Shown piece after piece: positions 13,750 through 21,271 of a stretch of DNA of 22,048 bases. Source of the stretch: CAZPYD01 sp964590835 (lineage in GTDB: Bacteria > Patescibacteriota > Minisyncoccia > JAHISW01 > Tagabacteraceae). The translations under genes and the position numbers were made by a program. How positions within the stretch are numbered: the first letter of the stretch is position 1; every line of letters begins with the position of its first letter. The stretch covers positions 1 to 22,048 of the forward strand of contig CAZPYD010000012.1 in assembly GCA_964590835.1 (NCBI GenBank). The letters are read 5' to 3'. The notes below the pieces were generated by a model that was given only the letters and a program-made list of their open reading frames with translations, searched no databases and was not told where the DNA came from.

Positions 13750-15630
13750 ATGGGTTTTAAACTAAAATCACAATTCAATCCGGCGGGTGACCAACCAGAG
13801 GCAATCTCTCAGCTTCTTGATGGTGTTAAAAAGGGTCACAGATACCAAACTCTTTTAGGTGTTACCGGTAGCGGTAAAACCTTTAGTGTGGCAAATATTA
13901 TAGAAAAAATCGGCAAGCCAACACTAGTCATTGCACCCAACAAAACTCTAGCTGCGCAGCTCTACAACGAGTACAAAAACTTTTTCCCAAACAACAAAGT
14001 CTGCTATTTCGTTTCGTATTATGACTACTATCAGCCGGAGGCATATTTGCCAGTTACAGATACATATATCCAAAAAGAAGCAATGATAAACGACGATATA
14101 GATAAACTCCGCCACGAAGCCACTTCGGCTCTTTTAACAAGAAAAGATGTAATTGTGGTGGCGTCTGTGTCTTGTATCTATAACCTAGGTCTACCAGCAA
14201 GTTATTTGAAATCTTGTTTATCTCTACAAACAGGCCAGCCAATCACTCGCGGTGATCTAATAAAACAATTTGTAAAAATTCACTTTGAAAGAAACCCTAT
14301 TTCACTAAAACGTGGCCACTTCCGAGTCCGTGGCGATAAATTTGAATTCATACCGGCCTCCGATAATATTGCCTATAAAATAATCTTAAAAGATCAAAAG
14401 ATAGTCGAAATAACTAAATTCGACCCACTCACAAAAAAAGAAATCAAAAGCCTGGACGAAATAAACATTTTCCCACCAAAGCATTTTATTTTATCTACCC
14501 CCGAAAGAAAGAGGGCTATAAAAGATATAAAAGATGAGCTACGTGAACGACTTAAGCACTTCAAGAAAAATAGCATGTTTTTAGAAGAAGAGAGGCTGGA
14601 AAAACGTACCAAATATGACATAGAAATGATAAACCGCATTGGCTACTGCCACGGGATAGAAAACTACTCACGTCACTTAACAGGCAAGCTGGCTGGTGAT
14701 CCACCAGAAACCCTACTTTCTTATCTTGGAAAACCAAAAGATTTTTTGACTATTATAGATGAGTCTCACTTGGCCGTTCCTCAAATTAGAGGCATGTTTG
14801 CTGGTGACAAAAGCAGAAAAAATATTTTGACAGAACATGGCTGGAGGCTGCCAAGCGCGCTGGACAACCGCCCACTTAACTTTAAAGAGTTTGAAAAAAG
14901 AATCGGCCAAACCATATTTACATCAGCCACACCAGCAGAATTTGAATACAAAAACTCAGAGCAAATCACAGAACAGATTATTAGACCAACCGGATTACTA
15001 GATCCAAAAATATTCGTGCGCCCAGTTTTTGATGAAGAGAAAAACTACAGCCAGATAGACGACCTACTTAAAGAGATAGAAAAAACTTTGACCAAAGGCG
15101 AAAGAGTGCTGGCAGTAACCCTTACCAAAAGAAGTTCCGAAGAACTGACAGATTTCTTGAAAAGAAAAAAGATAAGATGCCGGTACATTCACAGCGACGT
15201 AAAAACAATAGAAAGAACCGAAATACTGACAGATTTTAGAGAAGGCAAATTTGATGTGTTGATAGGTGTAAACTTGCTTCGTGAGGGACTGGACTTGCCG
15301 GAGGTATCTCTGGTAGCAATCCTGGACGCAGACAAAGAAGGTTTTTTACGAAATCAAACCTCGCTTATCCAAACAATCGGTCGAGCCGCCAGAAACAAAG
15401 CAGGTAGAGTAATCCTTTATGCAGACGAAATGACCCGATCAGTAAAATTTGCCGTAGATGAAACAGAAAGACGCAGGAAAATCCAGAAGGAGTACAACAA
15501 AAAACACGGCATCAAACCGCAGACAATTAAGAAGAAAGTGGAAAGGTTCTTAAATTTTACCCCGCCCGGCGGGGATGAAAGCAAAGAAAAAAAAGAAAAA
15601 TCCCCAGCCGACGCCAGGGATCTAAATTGA
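13750..15630 (+). CDS. uvrB: Excinuclease ABC subunit B, lacking the C-terminal UVR domain
   Basis: DNA-damage verification helicase of nucleotide excision repair, which receives DNA from UvrA and recruits UvrC. The 626 residues include Walker A GVTGSGKT (37-44), the beta-hairpin motif YYDYYQPEAYLP (from 90), IDESH (336-340), SATPAEFE, VTLTKRSSEEL, VNLLREGLDLPE and QTIGRAARN (541-549). The helicase ends near 590. The tail then runs NFTPPGGDESKEKKEKSPAD to the TGA stop, with no sign of the UVR helical hairpin found at the end of most UvrB proteins (E. coli UvrB has 673 residues). The DNA for the tail contains two palindromes (15560-15574 and 15600-15621). There is no Shine-Dalgarno sequence. 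Confidence 0.95.
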   Translation: MGFKLKSQFNPAGDQPEAISQLLDGVKKGHRYQTLLGVTGSGKTFSVANIIEKIGKPTLVIAPNKTLAAQLYNEYKNFFPNNKVCYFVSYYDYYQPEAYLPVTDTYIQKEAMINDDIDKLRHEATSALLTRKDVIVVASVSCIYNLGLPASYLKSCLSLQTGQPITRGDLIKQFVKIHFERNPISLKRGHFRVRGDKFEFIPASDNIAYKIILKDQKIVEITKFDPLTKKEIKSLDEINIFPPKHFILSTPERKRAIKDIKDELRERLKHFKKNSMFLEEERLEKRTKYDIEMINRIGYCHGIENYSRHLTGKLAGDPPETLLSYLGKPKDFLTIIDESHLAVPQIRGMFAGDKSRKNILTEHGWRLPSALDNRPLNFKEFEKRIGQTIFTSATPAEFEYKNSEQITEQIIRPTGLLDPKIFVRPVFDEEKNYSQIDDLLKEIEKTLTKGERVLAVTLTKRSSEELTDFLKRKKIRCRYIHSDVKTIERTEILTDFREGKFDVLIGVNLLREGLDLPEVSLVAILDADKEGFLRNQTSLIQTIGRAARNKAGRVILYADEMTRSVKFAVDETERRRKIQKEYNKKHGIKPQTIKKKVERFLNFTPPGGDESKEKKEKSPADARDLN

Positions 15631-15706
15631 GGTTATAGGGATTAAATTTTCTTTTCCCCCGCTAGAGAAAAGTCTTACTTGTTAAAATTCCATCCCCTCT
15701 CAATTT
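15560..15706. repeat. Cluster of palindromes at the uvrB-uvrA junction
   Basis: Three inverted repeats follow each other: CCCCGC/GCGGGG (15560-15574) inside uvrB, a 22-base imperfect one (15600-15621) at its end that has a T-run only on the minus strand, and a larger nested structure at 15624-15706. In the last, AAATTGAG pairs with CTCAATTT (15699-15706), GGGAT with ATCCC, AATTTT with AAAATT and CTTTTC with GAAAAG (15667-15672). It spans the gap before uvrA. It may be an RNA structure in the uvrBA transcript or the remains of a small palindromic element. Confidence 0.55.
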
Positions 15707-15738
15707 CGTTACCTTAAATATTACATAAACCAAAAACC

Positions 15739-18231
15739 ATGTCAACAGATAAAAACCAAAAAATTAAAATCCGGGGTGCGCGGGTACACAACCTGAAAAA
15801 CGTTAGCCTAGAAATACCCAAAAACAAATTGGTGATTTTTACCGGTGTGTCTGGTAGTGGGAAATCCAGTTTGGCTTTTGATACCATTTTCGTAGAAGGT
15901 CAGCGTAGATATATAGAATCTCTTTCACCATATGTGCGCCAATTCCTAGGCCAATCCGACAGACCAGACGTAGACGACATCGAGGGTCTTTCTCCCGCAA
16001 TCGCCATTAATCAAAAGGCGCATGGCCGAAACCCACGATCTATAGTGGCCACCCTAACAGAAGTCTATGATTACTTGCGTGTGCTCTACGCCAGAATCGG
16101 CAAAGTTTATTGCCCAAAGTGTGGCGGCGAAATTAAAAAGCTTAGCGCCCAAGAAATAGTGGACTCTATCACAAACAAAGCAAATAAAGAAAAAGCAGGG
16201 TTCGTAAGCATTTTTTCTCCAGTGGTGCGTGGCAGAAAAGGCGAATACTACCAGCTTCTCTATGATTTCCTAGAAAAAGGTTATGAAAAAGCTAAAGTAG
16301 ATGGCAAAATGCATTCACTGCATAACCAAATAAACCTGGCAAAAACCAAAAAGCATGATATAGAAATACTCATAGACAAAGTAGATCCAAAAGATATTTC
16401 TCGCCTAACCGAGGCAGTGGAAGATGCTCTTAACTACAGCAAGGGCTTATTAGTGGCCAAGTTCTTAACCGAAGAAAAACTATACTCTTCAAAATGGAGC
16501 TGCCCTAAAGACGAATTTGCTTTTCCAGAAATAGAACCGCGATTATTTTCTTTCAACAGTCCGCACGGAGCTTGTGAGGCTTGTTCTGGTTTAGGTAAAA
16601 AAGATATCTTTACCGGTAAAAAATGCCCGGAATGTAAAGGTAAAAGACTAAAGGACGAAGCGCTAGCCATAAAACTATCAAATAAAAATATTCACGATGT
16701 AATTTCTTTAAACATAAATGACGCTTATGAGTTTTTTGTAAATCTAGAAGACAAACTAAGCAAAAAAGAGCGCGAAGTAGCAAAAGAACCACTACGTGAG
16801 GTTATTTCTCGCTTAAGCTTTCTTTTGGAAGTAGGATTAAATTATATGACTTTAAACAGAGAAGCATCTACGCTTAGCGGTGGTGAGGCACAAAGAATCC
16901 GTTTAGCTTCTCAAATCGGATCAAAACTGGCCGGCACACTTTATGTATTAGACGAACCCACTATCGGTCTACATGAACGTGACAACGAACGATTAATAAA
17001 TACACTAAAAGAACTTAAAAAGGCGGGCAACACCGTGTTGGTGGTAGAACACGATGAAAGAACAATTATGGAGTCTGACCATCTTGTAGAATTAGGACCT
17101 GGCCCAGGCAGGCATGGCGGAGAGGTAGTAGTAAACGACGAAATTAAAAAAGCCCTAAAAAGCAAAAACTCTTCAACAGTAGATTATCTAACAGGTAAAA
17201 AACAAATAGAACTACCCGAGCGCCGCTCTAAAATCCATGAACAAATAAAAATTATCGGTGCCAAAACCAATAATATCAAAAACATAAATGTAAATATTCC
17301 ACTTAAAAAACTAGTTTGCTTAACAGGTGTTTCTGGTAGTGGTAAATCCAGTTTACTTTATAATGTTCTCCACCAAAACCTGGCAAATGTGAACTACAAG
17401 CGCCGCGAGCACGGTTTCCAAAATGTAAATAAAATCCTTGGTCTTGAATACTTGAGCCGAGTAATAGAAATAAACCAATCTCCAATTGGCAGAAGCCCGC
17501 GCTCTAATCCAGCTACATATACTGGTATCTGGACACCAATTAGAGACTTTTTTGCCGAATTAGAAGGCGCCAAAGAAAGAGGCTATAGAGCCGGAAGATT
17601 TTCTTTTAATAAACCTGGTGGCAGGTGTGAGGCCTGCGATGGTGTTGGTTTTAATTTAGTAGAAATGCACTTCTTGCCAGCCGTGTCTGTAAGATGCGAC
17701 GTATGTCACGGCAAAAGATTTAACAGGGAAACCATGGAAATAAAACATAGAGGCAAAAATATCTCCGATGTTTTGGATATGAATGTAGAGGAGGCTTATG
17801 AATTTTTTAAAGATATTTATACTATCTCCGATAAACTAAAAGTATTAAAAGACGTGGGACTAGGATATATTAAACTTGGCCAACCAGCTACAACGCTTAG
17901 TGGTGGCGAAGCACAAAGAATAAAACTAGCGAAAGAACTCAGTAAACCGTTTATGAAAAATGCTATCTATTTGTTGGATGAACCATCTACTGGCTTACAT
18001 TACAAAGATATTAAAATGCTTTTGGCTGTTCTTCAAAAAATAGTAGAAAAAGGCAATACAGTAATTGTGATCGAGCACAATATGCATATTATTAAAACAG
18101 CCGATTATGTTGTAGATATGGGGCCGGATGGTGGCGATAAAGGGGGTCAGGTAGTGGCAAAAGGAACCCCAGAAGAAGTGGCCAAAAATAAAAAATCATA
18201 CACAGGCAAATATCTTAGAGCTTATTTATAA
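15739..18231 (+). CDS. uvrA: Excinuclease ABC subunit A, lacking the insertion domain
   Basis: Damage-sensing ATPase of nucleotide excision repair, with two ABC modules. It has 830 residues, against 940 in E. coli. Walker A motifs lie at 36-44 and about 530-538 (GVSGSGKSS), ABC signatures LSGGEAQR at 379-386 and 720-727, and Walker B LDEP in each half. The C-terminal zinc module has Cys630, Cys633, Cys653 and Cys656. The central cysteine pairs CEAC (279-282) and CPEC (296-299) are separated by only 13 residues. In E. coli the insertion domain of about 110 residues lies here, so that domain is absent. The UvrB-binding region (about 125-250) is present. The preceding CPKD has Asp in place of a second Cys. 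The gene is 108 bases after uvrB and has no Shine-Dalgarno sequence. Confidence 0.96.
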   Translation: MSTDKNQKIKIRGARVHNLKNVSLEIPKNKLVIFTGVSGSGKSSLAFDTIFVEGQRRYIESLSPYVRQFLGQSDRPDVDDIEGLSPAIAINQKAHGRNPRSIVATLTEVYDYLRVLYARIGKVYCPKCGGEIKKLSAQEIVDSITNKANKEKAGFVSIFSPVVRGRKGEYYQLLYDFLEKGYEKAKVDGKMHSLHNQINLAKTKKHDIEILIDKVDPKDISRLTEAVEDALNYSKGLLVAKFLTEEKLYSSKWSCPKDEFAFPEIEPRLFSFNSPHGACEACSGLGKKDIFTGKKCPECKGKRLKDEALAIKLSNKNIHDVISLNINDAYEFFVNLEDKLSKKEREVAKEPLREVISRLSFLLEVGLNYMTLNREASTLSGGEAQRIRLASQIGSKLAGTLYVLDEPTIGLHERDNERLINTLKELKKAGNTVLVVEHDERTIMESDHLVELGPGPGRHGGEVVVNDEIKKALKSKNSSTVDYLTGKKQIELPERRSKIHEQIKIIGAKTNNIKNINVNIPLKKLVCLTGVSGSGKSSLLYNVLHQNLANVNYKRREHGFQNVNKILGLEYLSRVIEINQSPIGRSPRSNPATYTGIWTPIRDFFAELEGAKERGYRAGRFSFNKPGGRCEACDGVGFNLVEMHFLPAVSVRCDVCHGKRFNRETMEIKHRGKNISDVLDMNVEEAYEFFKDIYTISDKLKVLKDVGLGYIKLGQPATTLSGGEAQRIKLAKELSKPFMKNAIYLLDEPSTGLHYKDIKMLLAVLQKIVEKGNTVIVIEHNMHIIKTADYVVDMGPDGGDKGGQVVAKGTPEEVAKNKKSYTGKYLRAYL

Positions 18232-18327
18232 CCTCAAAGACTATTTACATTTTTTAGGGGTTGTGTTATCTTTTCTTTGGAAAGCATTAAATTATGCATT
18301 AAAACCCATAGACACAAAGGAGAAAAG

Positions 18328-18531
18328 ATGGGTACAAACAAAAGGAACGAGTTTGTTGTGGCAATCAAAGAAAGAAGCGTTAAAACTGAAAAAATCTCGC
18401 CGGGCGCAATCCTAGGAGCGGGATTTCTCAACAAGGAAGCAGCTGAAAAAAAAATGCCTGGAATAATCGATAAGTTTAATTTTCCCTCCAAAGTTGTTGG
18501 AATATTTCATAAAGAAAAACTTGTTTCTTAG
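18328..18531 (+). CDS. Small hypothetical protein, 67 aa
   Basis: A 67-residue basic protein starting MGTKNRN-like (M-G-T-N-K-R-N-E-F) and containing VKTEKISPGAILGAGFLNKEAA. I do not recognise it. I chose the ATG at 18328 because AAAGGAG stands 5 bases before it; an in-frame ATG at 18277 has no such site. It lies between uvrA and uvrC on the same strand and is followed by a long perfect hairpin terminator, so it ends a transcript. No clear promoter was found between uvrA and this gene, so it may be read from uvrA or from a weak one near 18250. Confidence 0.7.
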   Translation: MGTNKRNEFVVAIKERSVKTEKISPGAILGAGFLNKEAAEKKMPGIIDKFNFPSKVVGIFHKEKLVS

Positions 18532-18590
18532 CGCTTAAGCGCTCAAAGGGCTGTATGGCGGAGCGCCATACAGCCCTTAAATCTTTTTTA
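18530..18590 (+). terminator. Palindrome and strong terminator hairpin before uvrC
   Basis: A perfect 14-base palindrome AGCGCTTAAGCGCT (18530-18543) overlaps the stop of the 67-aa gene. It is followed by a perfect 15-bp stem (18546-18560 with 18564-18578, loop GAG) and CTTTTTTA. The GTG start of uvrC lies 14 bases after the stem. Confidence 0.88.
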
Positions 18591-18592
18591 TA

Positions 18593-19780
18593 GTGAAAAT
18601 AAAAGTTACAAAAACTAATAAAAATTTTCTTAAAAAACTTCCCAAAAACTCAGGAGTGTATTTATTCTACCAAAAAAATAAAATTATTTATGTCGGTCGT
18701 GCAGCAAATCTAAAAACCCGTGTTTCTAGCTATTTTGTCGCTAAACCAAATAAACATATTAGGCCAATTGAACAATTTATGAGCGAAGTGGGGCAGCTTT
18801 CTTTTATAGAAACAAATAACTTGCTCGAGGCGGCTGTTTTAGAAAACAATCTAATCAAAAAATACTGGCCTAAATATAATATAAAAGACAAAGATCATAA
18901 AACCTTTGTGTATTTGTTTTTCAATATGAAAACGGATTTTCCAAAACCGGTTATTGTCCGCGAACGCGAACTTAAACAATACAACACACCAAAAACAAAT
19001 CTTGTCGGCCCATTCCAAAGTTATCACGAATTAAAAAATATCCTGCTTGTGGCACGCAGATTATATCCATATAGTATTTGCAAGCCAAATTCTAGTAAAC
19101 CATGTTTTCACAATCAAATCAGTCTTTGTCCTGGGGTATGTACTGGCGAAATAGATTCCAAAGAATACAAAAAGATAATCCGCAAACTAATCAAATTTTT
19201 AAAATCCAAAAATCCACAAACCCATATTGAACTTTTAGACGACATTGCACTAATGCCTAGTACGCACCTGGGTACGTACCAAGGTACGTACTTGAACAGA
19301 ATAGAGGGCTACGATATTTCTCACTTCAAAGGCAGCGACACTTATGGCGCCATGGTAGTATTTATAAACGGTAAAAAAAGCACGAAAGACTATCGCTTAT
19401 TTAAAATTCGCGAAGCCAAGAAAGAAAGCGACACAGATGCACTTAAAGAAATGTTAGAAAGACGCCTAAAACACACCGAATGGCAATACCCCAATATGAT
19501 AGTGGTAGATGGAGGCAGACAACAAGTAAACGCTATAGTAAAAATTTTAGGCAACAAATTAAAAGACCAGCCTGTTGTGGGTGTTTCCAAATCAGGCAAA
19601 CATTCACAGTCTTCATCAAAGGATTATAAACTAATTTTTAGGACTGGCACAAAAAAAGCAGCCAGAGAAATTCTAGCTGCGCAAAAAGATTTATTTTTGA
19701 AGGTGGATGCGGAGGCTCACAGGTTCGCTATTAGGCAAATTAGAAAAAAAATCCCCGCAGGTAATACCTGCAGGGATTAA
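18593..19780 (+). CDS. uvrC: Excinuclease ABC subunit C, minimal form without UVR and HhH domains
   Basis: Dual-incision nuclease of nucleotide excision repair. It has 395 residues, against about 610 in E. coli. It has the N-terminal GIY-YIG-type domain (SGVYLFYQKNKIIYVGRAANLKTRV, residues about 20-44; Glu in LLEAAVLENNLIKKYWPKYN), the cysteine region CFHNQISLCPGVC, and the RNase H-like nuclease with Asp241 (YDISH), Asp306 (VDGG) and His376 (EAHRFAI). FLKSKN runs almost straight into HIELLDDIALM, so the UVR domain is missing. The protein stops 19 residues after His376 with no helix-hairpin-helix domain. Start is GTG at 18593, with no Shine-Dalgarno sequence. A 3x12-base repeat codes residues 223-234, and the last codons form part of the terminator of the opposite gene. 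Confidence 0.93.
   Translation: MKIKVTKTNKNFLKKLPKNSGVYLFYQKNKIIYVGRAANLKTRVSSYFVAKPNKHIRPIEQFMSEVGQLSFIETNNLLEAAVLENNLIKKYWPKYNIKDKDHKTFVYLFFNMKTDFPKPVIVRERELKQYNTPKTNLVGPFQSYHELKNILLVARRLYPYSICKPNSSKPCFHNQISLCPGVCTGEIDSKEYKKIIRKLIKFLKSKNPQTHIELLDDIALMPSTHLGTYQGTYLNRIEGYDISHFKGSDTYGAMVVFINGKKSTKDYRLFKIREAKKESDTDALKEMLERRLKHTEWQYPNMIVVDGGRQQVNAIVKILGNKLKDQPVVGVSKSGKHSQSSSKDYKLIFRTGTKKAAREILAAQKDLFLKVDAEAHRFAIRQIRKKIPAGNTCRD
19259..19294 (+). repeat. Three 12-base tandem repeats within uvrC
   Basis: Units AGTACGCACCTG, GGTACGTACCAA and GGTACGTACTTG are in frame and code STHL-GTYQ-GTYL. Units 2 and 3 also form a perfect hairpin GTACGTACC-AA-GGTACGTAC (19272-19291). The block lies exactly between the shortened middle region of UvrC and its nuclease domain. 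Confidence 0.75.
19744..19778 (-). terminator. Minus-strand terminator inside the 3' end of uvrC
   Basis: On the minus strand, AATCCCTGCAGGT, loop ATT and ACCTGCGGGGATT pair throughout with one G-T, and a run of T follows. It ends the 61-aa gene. On + it codes the last residues of UvrC (IPAGNTCRD) and carries no T-run after it. Confidence 0.8.
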
Positions 19781-19798
19781 GATTAAGAAGAAAGGATT

Positions 19799-19984
19799 TC
19801 ATTTCTTTTCTTTTTCCGGAGTCATCTTGGCAGCAACAGCCCCAGTAACCATAATGGGAAGCAAGACCAAGCTACAGCCAAGAAAAACCATCGATGTCCC
19901 GGTAATAACCAAAACATTCATAAAAAAAGAAATTGCTCCTAAGCTGACTAGCCAAACAAGACCAACTATTAAAATCCCCTTCAT
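19799..19984 (-). CDS. Small hydrophobic membrane protein, 61 aa
   Basis: A 61-residue protein with two membrane helices (about residues 3-24 and 28-52) and a short charged tail (KMTPEKEKK). No family is recognised. I chose the ATG at 19984 because AAAGGAGG lies just before it; an upstream in-frame ATG at 20011 lacks a site. It has its own promoter (20022-20049) and a terminator that overlaps the end of uvrC, so it is another self-contained unit. It converges on uvrC and diverges from mnmA. Confidence 0.75.
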   Translation of the reverse strand: MKGILIVGLVWLVSLGAISFFMNVLVITGTSMVFLGCSLVLLPIMVTGAVAAKMTPEKEKK

Positions 19985-20021
19985 GATATCCTCCTTTTTC
20001 AAAGTATTCAAATTTAATTAT

Positions 20022-20049
20022 ATTATACATTATATAGCAAAAAAGTCAA
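20022..20049 (-). promoter_or_regulatory. Sigma-70 promoter of the 61-aa membrane protein
   Basis: On the minus strand, TTGACT (20044-20049), a 16-base spacer and TATAAT (20022-20027), about 38 bases before the ATG at 19984. Confidence 0.78.
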
Positions 20050-20124
20050 TATAAACACGGGAACAAAACTCCCACCAATATTTAATTTGGAAAAAACAAT
20101 TTTCTGTATTAGGATAATATTATC

Positions 20125-21234
20125 ATGAAAAGTCAAGCAAAAAATAAGAAAAAGAAAATCTTTGTAGGTATGAGTGGCGGAGTAGATAGCTCTGTTACAG
20201 CCGCTTTGCTTAACAAAAAAAGAAACTACGATGTTTATGGTGTGTTTATCCGTGGCTGGTATCCCAGTGGTATTCCTTGCACTTGGCGCCAGGATAGACG
20301 CGACGCCATGCGCGTGGCAGCTCTTTTGGATATTCCATTTTACACATTTGATTTTTCGCGCGAATACAAAAAGCACATTATAGATTATATGATAAAAGAA
20401 TATGCCGCCGGTCGAACACCAAATCCTGATATCATGTGTAACAAATACATCAAATTTGATTCGTTTTTAAATAAAGCACTGGAAATAGGCGCCGACCACA
20501 TCGCTACCGGCCACTACATAAAAATTCAAAATTTAAAGCGAAAAGCGAAAAACTACAACTCAAAACTCAAAATAGCCAAGGACATCAACAAAGACCAGAG
20601 TTATTTTCTTTGGACGCTAACCCAAAAACAACTAAAATATTGCTTGTTCCCTTTGGGTGATTATTCAAAACCCGAAGTCCGCGAAATGGCCAAAAAATTC
20701 AAACTACCGGTTGCCAACAAAAGAGATAGTCAGGGACTTTGTTTTGTTGGTGAGTTTAAGATGGAAGATTTTTTAAAAGAACATATCAAACCAAAACCAG
20801 GCAAAATCTTAGACCATGAAGGGAAAATAATTGGCGACCATAATGGAGTGCAATATTATACAGTAGGCCAAAGACACGGGATAGGTCGCACTTGCCTACC
20901 AGCAGGCAAGGCAGGTGTAGAGCCTTTATATATAGTAGAAAAAAACCTTAAAAAAAATACCTTAACAGTTGCGCCCAAAAGCAAAGAAAGGAAATATTAT
21001 AAATCAGAAATTAAAATAAAAGACATAAATTGGCTTTCGGGTGAGCTACCAGATACAGAAAAAACCTATCAAGCCCGAATTCGCTACCGCCAAACTCTCC
21101 AAAACTGCAAAATAGAAAAAATAAAAACTGATATAAAGATAATTTTTGAAGAACCTCAAAAGGCAGTAGCTGCTGGACAATCCTTGGTTTTATATGACAA
21201 TGAAGAAATGCTAGGTGGTGGAATAATAGCCTAA
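20125..21234 (+). CDS. mnmA: tRNA-specific 2-thiouridylase MnmA
   Basis: Thiolates U34 of tRNA for Lys, Glu and Gln, using ATP and a persulfide sulfur donor. The 369 residues include the PP-loop FVGMSGGVDSS (residues about 13-23), RTPNPDIMCN with the first catalytic Cys, GADHIATGHY, KDQSYFLWTL, the second catalytic Cys in DSQGLCFVG, and VQYYTVGQRHGIGR followed by the C-terminal beta-barrel. Residues 256-264 (TCLPAGKAG) are coded by a palindromic stretch and look like an insertion between GIGR and VEPLYIVEK. There is no Shine-Dalgarno sequence. The alaS promoter begins a few bases after the stop. Confidence 0.95.
   Translation: MKSQAKNKKKKIFVGMSGGVDSSVTAALLNKKRNYDVYGVFIRGWYPSGIPCTWRQDRRDAMRVAALLDIPFYTFDFSREYKKHIIDYMIKEYAAGRTPNPDIMCNKYIKFDSFLNKALEIGADHIATGHYIKIQNLKRKAKNYNSKLKIAKDINKDQSYFLWTLTQKQLKYCLFPLGDYSKPEVREMAKKFKLPVANKRDSQGLCFVGEFKMEDFLKEHIKPKPGKILDHEGKIIGDHNGVQYYTVGQRHGIGRTCLPAGKAGVEPLYIVEKNLKKNTLTVAPKSKERKYYKSEIKIKDINWLSGELPDTEKTYQARIRYRQTLQNCKIEKIKTDIKIIFEEPQKAVAAGQSLVLYDNEEMLGGGIIA
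20890..20916 (+). repeat. Palindromic in-frame insert within mnmA
   Basis: The 27 bases code TCLPAGKAG. CTTGCCT (20891-20897) and AGGCAAG (20904-20910) are inverted arms, and restoring G for A at 20898 and 20901 would make one perfect 20-base palindrome (CTTGCCTGCC plus its complement). Removing the 27 bases leaves a normal MnmA junction. Confidence 0.6.
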
Positions 21235-21240
21235 ATTTTG

Positions 21241-21246
21241 TATAAT
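21241..21246 (+). promoter_or_regulatory. -10 element upstream of alaS
   Basis: Perfect TATAAT directly after the mnmA stop, 26 bases before the alaS ATG; the -35 region lies in the end of mnmA and is poor. The leader has no Shine-Dalgarno sequence. Confidence 0.5.
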
Positions 21247-21271
21247 ATAATAATAGAAAATAAATAAAACC

